A DNA stretch of 64,000 bases from Castanea sativa (lineage: Eukaryota; Streptophyta; Magnoliopsida; Fagales; Fagaceae), in NCBI RefSeq assembly GCF_040712315.1, contig NC_134020.1, positions 33,267,751 to 33,331,750 on the forward strand, in the 5' to 3' direction. Position numbers and translations under genes: made by a program. This document shows positions 22,599 through 34,433 of the stretch, in pieces; position 1 is the first letter of the stretch; the number at the start of each line of letters is the position of its first letter. The notes under the pieces are model-generated. The model saw only the letters and a list, made by a program, of their open reading frames with translations. It was not told the origin of the DNA and searched no databases.

Positions 22599-24299
22599 GC
22601 CAACTCAAGGAGAGTTTATAAATAGAAGAATATTTTCCACTTATCATTTTTCTCAGCCTTGAAGTCTTTTTACTTTGAGTTTTTTTTCACTACATTACTG
22701 TTAGCTTTTAAGTCCATATCTACAAATTAGTTGTTTCAGTTAAGGGCCTAACCTGAGAGGGTTATTCGGTTTTTACCCTTTACAATAACATTGATAAATG
22801 ATAATTGAATTTTATTTCTTAAGGTTTTTTTTGTTTAATAAAAATTAGAATCTTTAGGTTATATTTGGTAACAGTTTTTGTTTTCTATTTTCAAAAACTT
22901 GTTTTGGGAATATAAAGAAAAAACAATTTTCTTGTAATTTTTAAATCAAAACATATTTGGTTAGTTGAAATTAAAAAGATAGTTTTTTTGAAGAAAAAAT
23001 AGAAAATACTAAAATATGTTGTTACTAGGATTTGAACTCTAATGCTAACTCATTAAATGAGATAGATTCTTTAAATTAAACACGTGTTTTCATTGAATTT
23101 TGAAAATTAGAAACTGAAAACAACATTTTGCATGTTTTTAGTTTTCTTCACAAATTGAATTTTGAGAACAGTTTTTCTTTTCTATCCATTTTGGGTTGCC
23201 AAAAAAGTTTTTTAGTCTAAAATAGAAAATTGTTTTTGGAATAGAAAATAAGGGAAAAAAATAGTTACCAAACAATTACAAAACATACCCTTAGATTCTT
23301 GCTTTTTATATGCAATGTATTTGTAGTCGATTATTATGTTATCTGGATATAATGATAATTGAATTTTTCATTTGAAAGTAGCCGTTTATTTTCATATAAA
23401 TGGAAACCAATAGCCAAATGTGAGATTTTACATATGTGAACAATACGCGCATGTTACATGTATTACCTAACTATGATAGAAATTATATGATTTTTTTAAG
23501 AGGAAGAAATAATATGATTTAAACCTAGAAGGTACTGTAATTTTGATATTCTAATACATACTAAACTTGTATAGCAACGTAAAATAAAAGGTCCGGTAAA
23601 TGGGTACTCTTATAGCATTTATTAATAAATCATTTTGAGAAAGTTTTGAAACCATTTTCATGAAAAATATAAAAAGTTGTAAAAAAAATCAGGTCCTCCA
23701 TTTACTTTTTCCTAAAATAAAATATATTTCATACACGCAAATCATGTCACCATGTGTATGGCAAAATATACATAGCTTGTTTATATTTATTTAAGAATGA
23801 ATTGAAAACTAAAACTCTAAAGTTGGAAAGTATTTGAATTTTACACCGTGAAATTTTAGAATTAGAATTTTATTCTCTGAAGTTCTATTATATTTGCATC
23901 AACAATCTTTCCATTCATCTTTTTCGTTAAATATTACATAAACTTGTCACGCTTGTTTAATTTGTCCAGTAGTTAAAAAATTAAAAATGACATGACATGG
24001 ATGAAATAATAACATGTGTGGTAAGCTTACGTGGCATTTAACAAAAAACTATGAATAAAGGGGCTGGCTGCTGATGCAAATGGACCACAACTTCAGGGGT
24101 AAAATCCAAATTGTGAAATTTAAAGGTGTAAAATCTAAATATCACAAAACTTTAGGAATGTAATTTGCAAATTAACATTTATTTAATTAATAATCATGTC
24201 AAACACACAAACATATTATAAATCATCTTTTTAAGTTTTGGTATTCTACTTTATACTCTATTAATCATAATTTTTCATGTATTTATAAGTATGCGATTT

Positions 24300-24302
<3 letters not shown>
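22599..24302. other. Duplication backbone, no gene seen
   Basis: Apart from the 22855-23292 MITE, AT-rich sequence collinear with C 31600-32300 and, from 23690, with A 9996-10630. Confidence 0.55.
22855..23292. mobile_element. hAT-like MITE, copy B
   Basis: 438 bp between AGAATCTT (22847-22854) and AGATTCTT (23293-23300). Copy C (about 31847) has the uninterrupted 'agaatctttagactc'. Ends carry 'ttatatttggtaac' and, inverted, a related 'gtttggtaac' motif. No ORF. Confidence 0.7.

Positions 24303-24371
<69 letters not shown>
24303..24371. repeat. (AT)n microsatellite
   Basis: About 69 bp of AT dinucleotides; copy A has only a short run at the same place (10623-10631). Confidence 0.95.
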
Positions 24372-24379
<8 letters not shown>

Positions 24380-24382
24380 TTT

Positions 24383-24753
24383 GGCTAAAATGAAAAACTG
24401 ATCCTCTAACTTTCTTCAGATTTCATTTTAGTCCTCTAACTTTACTTTCGCTCATTTCAGTCCTCTAAGTTTCAAATTTTTTCAATTAAGGCCTTTTCGT
24501 TAACTTTTGTTAAAATTTTTTGAAAAAAAAAATCTAGATAATATTCTTCAATCATTAATTGAATTTTTTTAATTTAAAAAATTTGAAGAAAAATTTATAA
24601 AATTGAAAATTAACCACAACATATAAAAAAAGTTGATGAAAAAGCCGTAATTCAATAAACTTGAAAGTTAGAGGACTGAAATAAACAAAAACAAAGTTAG
24701 AGGACTGAAATGAAATCTAAAGAAACTTAGAGAGTTAGTTTTGCATTTTACCC
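24383..24753. mobile_element. Mutator-like MITE, copy B
   Basis: 371 bp with TIRs of about 95 bp: left 'ggctaaaatgaaaaactgat', right end inverted 'gggtaaaatgcaaaactaac', both followed by repeated 'tcctctaactt'. Absent from copy A at about 10635. TSD is blurred by surrounding A/T. Confidence 0.7.
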
Positions 24754-26032
24754 TATAATTTTTTTCAAAAAACTATTTACAATTTTACATTTTTATATAT
24801 GTACAAATATAAAATTTATTTATACAAATTTGATATTTTTATTTTTTATAATAATTCGATAGTTAGAGATGATGGATTTCAATCTTAGACATCTCTGTTA
24901 AAAATACATGAAGTGTCCATTGAACTGCAAACTCTTGTTTATATAGATCTAATATCGAATTGTCTAAATATGCAAATTATTCTATAAGACATCAAATTAT
25001 TATTTATTTATTTCCAAATATAAAGAGTTGATTTACAAGTAAAATTTTGTGTAGGATTTGTTTTTATATATGTAAAATAAGGTTAATGAATCTAACTTTT
25101 TTATTAGTACATAAATTAAAGCAGTATTTTGTCTTGCTAACTGTAATAATATAATCTCAAATATAATTTTTAATTAATAATTATTATAGTATTAACATGT
25201 GAGGGGTGAGAAACTTAAGTTCAAGTGTGTAGTTCATATTGGGAAAGAATGAGTTAATCAAATAGTTTGAAAAGAAGTTTAAGCTTATTCGACAAGAAAA
25301 TGATACAAACTTGAATGTGTAATCTATATTTGTAATGAGCTCAAACTCAGTTCTTATTCAAAATCAAGTTAAATGAACTAAATTATGAAATTTTAATAAT
25401 CGAAAGTAAAGATTAATATGAAGAATTATATATAAAATTTAAAGAAAATTTTTCAACAAAATAATTAAATAAAAAAAAAATAGAAATACTAGAACAAATA
25501 TTACTTTAAGTTACATGACGAATGTACATTGACTGCGACCAAGTTTTTATAATAAAAGATGCAAAGATTATAATAGATTGTGCAATTGTTTAATATAAAT
25601 GATGAAATTCGTTTAAAGTTTTGTATTGGATTTAATAGAAATAGTTTTTTCATTTATAAAAATGTTAACTAATTTTCACATAAAGTAAACTATTTTAATA
25701 ATTTGAATGTACTTTTAACAAGTCATATGACGAAATTATGTTGTTAAACTTTGTAATGAGTCACACAACATGTGCGACTCAGCTTTTATCATTAAAACAA
25801 AATATTGTGGAAGATTATTAACATAGCATAAAATAAATAATGAAACCTTTTTTCTTTATTTTTTAGAAACTTTTTGTAGTAATATTGTAATAAAAATAAT
25901 ATTTTTCAAACCTAGTAATATAGTTTTCACTTAGACCAACTATGTTAACTATTTTAATCTACATATAGTGTGCTACATGTCATAAGGAGAAAAACTTGAA
26001 AAAAATTATAATTAAAAAGAGGACATGTACTT
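24754..26032. other. Duplication backbone, no gene seen
   Basis: Collinear with A 10640-12672, with the solo LTR missing. Nothing recognised. Confidence 0.6.
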
Positions 26033-26040
26033 GTTGCGAC

Positions 26041-26193
26041 CATGGTTTTAAAAACTTGATCGGACCGACCGGTTCAACCGAAAATTGGGTACCAATCCGG
26101 TCCAGTAAAAATTCCCAAACTAGTCAAAAACCTAGAAAAATCAAGAATTGGAGGCAAATCTAATTTTACCCCGATCCGGTTTTTAAAACCATG
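26041..26193. mobile_element. 153-bp hAT-like MITE (copy B)
   Basis: Counterpart of 12681-12833. TIR CATGGTTTTAAAAAC, flanks GTTGCGAC (26033-26040) and GTTGCAAC (26194-26201). Confidence 0.75.
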
Positions 26194-26724
26194 GTTGCAA
26201 CCACAATGTATAATATACAATTTGATTATATAATATTTAATATGATGACAATACTAAAGACCCATTTTACTAACACATGAGCAATAATACTGGAATCTCT
26301 CGTATATATGATGAATGTGGTAGAGTCCTGTATGAGTTTTTGAATCTTGCTAGATTGTTCTTAGGTTATTCAATCTTTGAATCGAGTTGTTTCTTGTATT
26401 TGTATTATGTTGTAAGTTGGTTGTTCAATAAATGCATGATCGTTCATTAAGAAAACGAGAAAAAGACAAAAAGGATTTAGAATTTTTGGTTGGATTGGTG
26501 TCACATTGTTTTCAGCAACAAATCAAGTTTCCATTTATTGCATATTTGAAAAAAAAAAAATCAGTTTTCTTTGAAAAGAAAAGGAGTGATATGACATGAA
26601 AGTGAGTGATTTAATGTGTTGTCACTAAGGCTTAATATATAGGCCCGCAAGCATGTAATATTCTATCTCTTTCTTCATTTTATTTTTTGGTTTTGATGAA
26701 TAAGCACGTAATTCTACCTAATAG

Positions 26725-26880
26725 TTTTAGTTAAATCAAATGGTAAAATCTCTGAAAATTAAATAAGATATTTTGGGTTTAATTCTCGCCTACACTAAAA
26801 ATCAATTGGTGTCTTAGTTTGATAATAAAAAGCTACCATCAAAAGCAGATGTCATATATTAAAATCCTCTCAAACATGGA
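26725..26880 (+). mobile_element. Degenerate SINE, plus strand (copy B)
   Basis: Counterpart of 13371-13515, with the shared body 'aattggtgtcttagtttgat'. Slightly better-kept head 'aaatggtaaaatctctg'. Confidence 0.6.
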
Positions 26881-27101
26881 GTACCTCTATCCCAAAACCT
26901 GAAAATAACTCCGAGGATCAGGCCAGTCAGGATTTTAATGAAAGCTGCAGCATAAGGATGAGAATTTGGAGACAAATGCAAATTGTTAAGAGGTGATGGA
27001 CATGGTTTGGTTTCAACTTTCAAGTCTATTGTGTGAGGGGATTGCATGCAAATTGCAAGTTGTGGTGGTGGTGGTGTCAGACAAGAAAAGATATTGGGCA
27101 C
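26859..27101 (-). CDS. Small ORF with C-terminal hydrophobic segment (copy B), doubtful
   Basis: 80 codons. The last 45 match the copy A ORF at 13516 (Pro-Ser-Pro-Leu-Asn-rich part, then a hydrophobic AAAFIKILTGLILGVIFRF). The frame and N-terminus differ from A because of indels in the Thr/Pro-rich part. No family recognised. Confidence 0.25.
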   Translation of the reverse strand: MPNIFSCLTPPPPQLAICMQSPHTIDLKVETKPCPSPLNNLHLSPNSHPYAAAFIKILTGLILGVIFRFWDRGTPCLRGF

Positions 27102-27129
27102 ATGTAGTAGCCATGTTCGATTGGCATTA

Positions 27130-27533
27130 GAGCATTCACAATGGAAAATTGTATCTTATCCTATTTTACCATCTCAAAAAGTTACTTTATCAATTATATC
27201 ATACCATTTTACAGCACTCCCAATATCCCAATTTTTATTTTCCTATTCTACTTATTAAAATAATATATATTACCCACTAAAATAATATAATATATTCCTA
27301 TATAACTCTCTCTCTCTCTTCTCCCCCATCTCTCTTCCACTTTATCAATTAAAATATATTATAATTTTTACAATTGTGCTACAGTGCCATCCTACATTTA
27401 GGATGATACTGTAGCACAATTGCAGAAAAATTTGCAGTTCTGAAATTTTACAAGTCCCATTGCTAATACTTTTTTGTGTTTTGATTGTACTTTTCTCCTG
27501 CATTTCCCACTTGCAATTGCCGATGGGAATGCT
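27130..27533. mobile_element. MITE, copy B only, with an internal hairpin
   Basis: About 400 bp absent from A, which reads 'gattggtaagtgatgag'. Ends TAGAGCATTCACAATGG and, inverted, TAGCATTCCCATCGG. Inside, 27371-27424 is a near-perfect inverted repeat (stem of about 23 bp containing TGTGCTACAGT, 2 mismatches, very short loop), possibly a second nested element. Superfamily unclear. Confidence 0.6.
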
Positions 27534-28049
27534 AAGGGATGAGAAGAAAGGTTGGTCTACGCTTGCTTCGTCCATGCTCTCCTATAACCAAATTGTGGAC
27601 TAGAATTAAATGTAACAAAACTCTGCCATTGAGGTCACGTCCATTTCGAAGACTGTAGGGTCCAATGCCAGTTAGGTATTAATAGCGTCTCCTTGTCTTG
27701 GTGGGACTTGGGAGGTTGGCCCGGTCGGCTTTCATGTTAGGACTCATCTCACATTTTGTCTTTTTTCTCTTGAAGTTTATTTCTATTTTAACTTTAAGCT
27801 CTGCGTTTTGGCCCAAACCCAACCTAAAAACAATCTCATCAACAATTTCTATTTGAAAAATAAAAATCTAATCTCGTGCCCACCCGCACAAGCACACACT
27901 ACAGGGTTTGATTCGCCCGATTTAGTCATCATCTTTGTTGCTCTCTTTCTCTCTCTCAGAGAGAAAAGAGAGAGGGTTATTGAGATTAGGCATGATGGTG
28001 GTTAATTTTGGCCATGAATGGGTGATTCTTGGCCATTAGGAGAGTGATT

Positions 28050-28052
28050 CTA

Positions 28053-28115
<63 letters not shown>
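28050..28115. repeat. Compound (TC)n(AC)n(AT)n microsatellite
   Basis: Three adjoining dinucleotide blocks in copy C where A and B have only a short AT run. Confidence 0.95.
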
Positions 28116-29618
28116 GTTTAAAGTGCACGAGGTGAACCCACTTTGGGACTGAAAGAATGAAAAAAGAATTACGATTGAAGAAGACAAATTTTGGGAATTT
28201 TGCTTGAGTAAAATGATTGCACACAAAAACCACAGTTGAAAAGTACAAGCGAACTTTCTGTTTTGATATTTTTTTTTATGTGTATTAAAAGAATAAATTG
28301 AGTGAAATAGTAGATAGATTAATTGTAATCTAAAAAATTATGTTGAAAAAACAAGCTAAACTAAATGTTTTCTATTCCTAATAGCTAGTAATAACTATCC
28401 TAACAGAGTTTTAAAGTTCAAGGTATGTTTGGAATTGGAGAAGAGGAGAATAGAGAGGAAGGTGGTTGAAATATATGTCCAAACATAATGTTATATTTAT
28501 TCATAAGTGACCTTTTAAGTTCTACACCTTCATTGGTAACTTGTCCTTATTTGTAAATATTGAATCATATTTTGCTTTTTTACTGACTTTTTGCACACAT
28601 AATTCACATTTTTTTTTTCAGATTTGCTATATGTAGAATTTTGTCTTAGTCGTATCATGTAACGATTTACATGTAACTTTTTTGCAAATTCACTCTTCAA
28701 TTTGTTCTTTTTCCTTTGTTTTTCCCTTTAATTTGCAAACAGATATTTAGTGTGGGTGACCAGGCAGAGCTTGCAACAGATTCATAATTTATGACTATTT
28801 AGTTTCAACGCATATCCATATTTCTACCCAATAAGTTTCTAAAAAAAAAAATATATATTTCTACCCAATAAAAAAAAAGACCGATTGGGTTAACCAACAG
28901 ATTTCGTAGAGTATGACAAAACAAACTAGGCCCATTCACAGTTTGCTTCTTTTTTTTTTTCTTCTTTTTTTTTCCTATCTTGATAATTGATATCACATCT
29001 ACAATAACCTTTTTTTTTTTATAGACACGTCTACAATAAATTCTAAATACGGACACGAGGGGACCACACTTTAGTGTAGTGGATGATATAAAATGTGCAT
29101 AATTTAGCAAAAAAATTAAAAAGATATAAAATGTCCTTAGGTGGATTAGGTGATTAGGTCCCATCTTCCCCGGCAAAAATTGACTGATTGGCCTTAGCAT
29201 TGGAGCATTAACGAGCAATCCCTCTTGTCAAAGTTTAATTTTTATAAGAAAAGCTACTTTTTGATGGATGATAATTCAACAAAAAAAAAAAAAAATTTCA
29301 TAAGAAAGCTACTTTTTGATGGATGATAATGATATTGATGTATACTAATACTAGATCTAGTTGTAACTTGTAAGAAAAAACTATCCATGCTTGGATAAAA
29401 GTATATGGATTAGAGTTGCCAACCTTTAGCTTATTAGGTTCTTCTTTTTTAAATTTTTTTTAAAGGCTTCTTTATTTATTCTATAAAAATGATACGATAA
29501 TATATATATATATATATATGGATTAGAGTTTCCAACCTTTAGCTTATTAGGTTCTTTTTTAATTTTTTCTAAAGGCTTCTTTATTTATTCTATAAAAATG
29601 ATATGATACGATACGATA

Positions 29619-29649
<31 letters not shown>

Positions 29650-29950
29650 TGAATTTAAAGATGATATAGAAATCATAGTTAGTTATGTGGTATGTGTATA
29701 ATATGATAAATGTATGTACATCTATAATTCGGTATCATTCAAGAAAATTGCATTTCAAAAAATCGGCAAAAACTATGGAAACAGAGGAAAAACATTACGT
29801 GCATAGTATGTGTATAATACATTTACTTTTTAGAAATACATAAATATTTGTCATATGAATATTTTTTGAGATAAATACAATAATATATTTCTTAAGGGCA
29901 TATAGACTATTCTCACCAATTTAATAAGAAATAATTTAATTAATAACGAT
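28116..29950. other. Duplication backbone, copy C, no gene seen
   Basis: Collinear with A 230-3900 minus its insertions. Contains a local duplication: the 'tttccaacctttagcttattagg' block at about 29415 recurs at about 29530, each followed by (AT)n. Confidence 0.6.
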
Positions 29951-30113
29951 TTTTTTTTAGAGAGTTTTAACCTATGATGTCCGCTCCTGATGATAGCTCT
30001 TTATCATCAGACCAAGACACCAATCAGTTTTGGGTGTATGCGGAGATTGAACCCTAGATTTCTTTTACGGTAATCAGAGATTTTACCAGTTGAGCTAACT
30101 GAAACCGACAAAA
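29951..30113 (-). mobile_element. tRNA-derived SINE, minus strand (copy C)
   Basis: Best-preserved member of this SINE family. On the minus strand: box A-like TTAGCTCAACTGG, box B-like GGGTTCAATCTCC, the body 'attggtgtcttggtctgatg', and a T-run on plus marking the A-tail. Absent at this site in A (about 3890) and B (about 17010). TSD not clearly resolved. Confidence 0.75.
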
Positions 30114-30248
30114 TTATTTTAATAGTCATTAATAAAACAACAATAAAACTAACATTCATCCAAAAACTAATAATTCAAAATAAATGATCTTCACTTATTA
30201 GTCATTAGTCTATCAATCCTATTTTCAAAAGGATTTTTTTACTATTCA

Positions 30249-30387
30249 GGGGTGTTTGATAATGTTGTTCTAGTAATATTGTTTGTAATTTTTAAAAATA
30301 TGTATTGGTGAAAAAGTGTGTGAAAATATATATAATGTTGTTTAAAAACTGAAAATTGTTGTTTAAAATCACATATCAAACGGCCTC
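30249..30387. mobile_element. hAT-like MITE, copy C
   Basis: Starts GGGTGTTTGATAATGTTG and ends with 'tatcaaacggcct'. Absent from A and B near 4050 and 17165. A related 5' part is at about 52267-52385. Confidence 0.6.
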
Positions 30388-31050
30388 TCAATCTATTCAG
30401 AAGTCTTTTTAGAATCATGTCCACGTATATATATTATACAATAAATATATTATATATTCAATAGAATATAATATTAAATCATGTCTGGGTATATTCAGGA
30501 GAAGAAAAAAACCATACAGGTTTGAGGAGTAATGCAAATAGCAAATATAGGTGGAAGAGATTAAAAATAAAAGAATAAAAGAAATTAAAGATATTAAATT
30601 ATAGATAGTGCTTATATAGTTGCCTGGGAAGTTGGAAGAGGGAGGCACAAGAACAATTAGTTCTGTAAGTATAGTAAGCCAAGGTGGACTCCGATGGAGG
30701 ATGGTAACTGTGGGGACCAAGGTTAAATCAAAGAGTAGTAGGCCTAGATTGAGCCCAAAAAGGGCCCAATGGTATGCTATGGAAGAGAAATGGGCCCAAA
30801 TCGAGTGACCCGAGGAAGGTTTGGATCAAAAGCCAGGGCCAAGGAGAAGGGCAAGCTCAGAAGCAAATGTAGATGATTGAAGATTATCAGGTCACGCCTA
30901 GGACACTATCTGGCAGAAAGAACAGTGATTTACCCAAGTGAAGGTTGGAGAAAACTTCATAATAAAGCCACTATCTCCTCCATATTAAATCATTGTACCA
31001 ACCAGCCATATCACACTTATCATTTATGGTTAAATAACCCTCTTGAATAG

Positions 31051-31330
31051 GGATTCAGATCCTCTAGAGTTCCTAGGTACTCTACCAAGTAGAGTTCATT
31101 AAATCCTAACCACTCTTTAATGATTTAATGGTTTAGATTCTGCCATGTCAGCATTTCATTAATAATATTCTTAAAATAATAAAATAATGTTGTAAACAAA
31201 ACAATTAAGATGATTGTTAATGAAATGCTGACATGGCAGAATCTAGACCATTAAATAATTAAAGAGTGGTTATGATTTAATGAACTCTACTTGGTAGAGT
31301 ACCCTAGGAACTCTAGAGGATCTGAATTCC
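31051..31330. mobile_element. Foldback MITE, copy C
   Basis: 280 bp with TIRs of about 115-120 bp, ends GGATTCAGATCCTCTAGAG and, inverted, GGAATTCAGATCCTCTAGAG. Flanked by TTGAATAG (31043-31050) and TTGAACAG (31331-31338), one mismatch. Absent from A and B. Could form an almost continuous hairpin. Confidence 0.85.
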
Positions 31331-32299
31331 TTGAACAGTGTTTTGACCGCCTATTAAGTATTATCTACATAGCTCAGTCTCAAAATAAGAAGAAGGGAAA
31401 GATAGGACAAATATCTTATCCAATGAATCATCCACCCTACAAGTGGACGGTTGAGATGGGAGCAGTTAAACTATAAATAAGAAAATATCCCTTGTGTTAA
31501 GGGATCATAAAAAGATTATGCCTAGAGAGAGAGTAATTATTGTGAACCTTTGAGTATTTGAATTGTGGCTATCATTGTGTAATAGTCTTTCCTAGGCCAA
31601 CCTAAAGAGAGTTTATAAATAGAAGAATATTTTCCACCTATCATTTTTCTTAGCCTTTAAGTCTTTTTACTGAGTTTGTTTTCACTGCGTTACTGTCAGC
31701 TTTTAAGTGCATATCTACAAATTAGTTGTTTCAGTAAAGGACCTAACCGGAGAGGGTTATTTGGTTCTTACCCCTTATAGTAACATTGATAGATGATAAT
31801 TGAATTTTCTTTCTTAAGGTTTTTTTTTGTTTAGTAAAAATTAGAATCTTTAGACTCTTGCTTTTTATATGCAGTGTATTCATAAGCAATTATTATGTTA
31901 TCTGAATATAACGATAATTGTATTTTTCATTTGAAAGAAACACGTTTATTTTCTTATAAATGGAAACCAATAGCCAAATGCAAGATTTTACATACGTGAA
32001 CAATAGGTGTATGTTACTCGAATTACCAAACTATGATAGAAATTATATGATTTTTTTTAGAGAAAAAATAATATGATTTAAACCTAGAAGGCACCATAAT
32101 TTTGATATTCTAATACATACTAAACTTGTATAGCAACGTAAAATAAAAGGTTTGGCTAATGCATGTCCTTATAAAATTTGTTAATGAATCACTTTAAGAA
32201 AATTTTGAAACTATTTTCATGAAAAATATAAAAAGTTGTAAAAAAAATCAAATCAACTATTAACTTTTTCCTAAAATAAAATATATTTCATACACGCAA

Positions 32300-33445
32300 T
32301 TATTTTTTCCTATAAGAAAATAGTCTATGTCTTTTAAAAAGTGAATTTGCAATAGTGTCTTTTATAAATTAGGTTTTATGATTATTAGTTTTTAATTGAT
32401 TTTGTTCAGTTCATATTATAATTTTATATTATAGACAATATTTATTTTATTATGATATTTCATGGTTTAAATTTACTTTTAGAAATATAAGTTTTAGAAG
32501 AATAAATACAAGTAGAATAAAATACTCACATTGATGTAATAGATTATATAAAAAAATTAAATTATTTTCTAAATGCGTGTAAAACTTTCATAATTTTAAT
32601 GAAACAATAGGTTAGACAGTTACAACTTCTTTAGCAGAAAGAAGTTTTCCAAAGATTAAATTGATATATGTCACCAATCTGTACATTTAGATTACTAATT
32701 TACTTGGTTCCTCAAAAAAAAAAAAAAAGATTACTAATTTACTTATTTCTAAAAAAAAAGGATTACTAATTTAATTATTTAAAAAATTTTAAAATATCTA
32801 TTGTTTTTCAGATACAACTATTCTTTATCAACTTTCGCTGGATTAGTAAAAACTTCATCCAAGCTCAAGTAGATTAACCATACTATCAATTTGAAAGAAA
32901 ATGTTAACAAAATTTGAATATTTATTAGTAATTCCACTTTTCAAAAAGCAAGAAGAAGAATTGTAATTTAAATTAAATTGTATCCAAATTTGAAGTTTGT
33001 AGACTGTGTGTATAATAACTCGACCACACAACTCCTCAAGATTATTTTTAATGACGATAATTGTCAATTAATAAGCACAAGTTTCAAAATTTATGTGGCT
33101 TGTTATGACCAGGGATGAAACTAGGATTTAAGCTTAGGGAAGGCCGAAGCAAGGGTATCTATTTTGCATCGGATTCATTTTAGTCTAGTCAAAGAAATGA
33201 TATAATTCAGTACCGGTCATCTGGTGTGCCATTTCGTGGTTATTACTATATATATTATTTAATTATAAATTAGAACCCCACATTTTTTTTATTTAAGAAC
33301 TTTTAAAAAATGAAAATTCATATATCTTTTTTTTAAGTTGTGAATTAATATATCAAACTTTTTTTTGATGTACTTAATATATCTATCTTAATAATATATT
33401 TCACAAGATACGTTTAGATTGCTATTTAATAATATATTTTTGAGG

Positions 33446-33501
<56 letters not shown>

Positions 33502-33834
33502 TAAAATTCATATAAAATTTTAAAATTATAAGCCCAATATCTCAACTTTGTTTTGTTTAACGAGTCAATACGTTAACCCTTAACATAACATATCAGTCCA
33601 ATGATAATACTAGACACTAGATACATGTAATTACTATTGACTCAATTTAATCACTTGTCTGCCTTTTCATTTCAAATTGCCAAGTCCTCGGCCACGTGGG
33701 TGGATGAGATCAAGAGATAAAAATTAGATAAGTGATGTTAGGTAGGAGAAAAGTACAACTCCCCTAAATACTAGCTAACACCAGTAAAAAATAAATAAAG
33801 AAAGAAAAATACTAGCTAACAAATTTAAACTCAC
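32300..33834. other. AT-rich unique-looking sequence, no gene seen
   Basis: Beyond the end of copy C. Contains a transposon-like start 'ccagggatgaaactagg' near 33110 with no partner end recognised, and (AT)n at 33447-33497. No coding signal. Confidence 0.55.
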
Positions 33835-34138
33835 ACGGTTTTTCAAAGGAATGCATCGTTATCTTCACTTGGAAACATCGTGGATGATATTCGATGTTTA
33901 GTTCCTTCTTTCTTGTGTGTTGATTTCATTAATGTGCACCGTACTGGTAATTTTGTGGCTGATGTTTTAGCTAAAAAAAGCTAAGAACATTGTTGCTTGT
34001 CAGGTTTGGTTGGAGGAGCTGCCTGAAGACATTGCTCCTCTGGCAGATTTTGACGTTCATTAACTTCGATTTTCTTAATAAAGCCCCAGATCTAGACCTT
34101 CGGTCTGGTACTCTGGTTTCTCTCAAAAAAAAAAAAAA
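33835..34138 (+). mobile_element. LINE 3' end fragment
   Basis: About 300 bp whose translation, across two frames, gives the C-terminal RNase H tail of plant L1 LINEs (HRTGNFVADVLAKK, then VWLEELPEDIAPL), a short 3' UTR and a poly(A) tract at 34125-34138. Candidate TSD: 'tttaaactcacac' before and 'cttaaactacac' after. A severely 5'-truncated insertion. Confidence 0.75.
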
Positions 34139-34433
34139 CTTAAACTACACAGCCAAACTTGAAGGATGGAAACGTATCGCTTAAGTTTACTAATAGGTTT
34201 TGATTTTCAAATACTCTTTTGGACGTGGCTTTCTTATCTATAATTGCGTGATTGAATGGAAGATGAATTTCTGCCAAGTGTGAACTGGGAATTGTATGTG
34301 ATCTGAAACCGAAGACGAGGTCTTGCTAACGCAAGGTTTTTGTTTCTGTTTTCAATTATATTTTATTTCCTAAATTTGAAAGATAGCAAGCCAAACTTTG
34401 ACTGGCTTATGGGCTCATTGCCTCATTCAGCAT

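Larger units (their letters stand above)
14331..27840. repeat. Tandem segmental duplication, copy B
   Basis: Full-length second copy, same orientation as A. It shares with A the hAT element and its nested small LTR retrotransposon, and a 153-bp MITE. It lacks A's 4293 SINE, 2139 Mutator-like element, 11773 solo LTR and 8138 LTR fragment. It carries private insertions at 15176, 20489, 22855, 24383 and 27130. Confidence 0.9.
27841..32300. repeat. Tandem segmental duplication, copy C (partial)
   Basis: Third copy. It follows A and B until about 32300, where alignment to B (near 23720) is lost just after the 'catacacgcaa' stretch. It lacks the hAT element present in A and B: near 31590 it has an uninterrupted site where A and B have 'cttcctca' on both sides of the insertion. 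It is therefore the outgroup for dating insertions in A and B. Confidence 0.85.

Noticed and set aside
28805..29218. 137-codon minus-strand ORF
   Set aside because: Built on poly-A and poly-T runs in duplication backbone; not open in copies A or B.
29990..30113. tRNA gene on the minus strand
   Set aside because: Box A and box B-like sequences are present, but no cloverleaf can be drawn, and the sequence continues into a SINE body with an A-tail.
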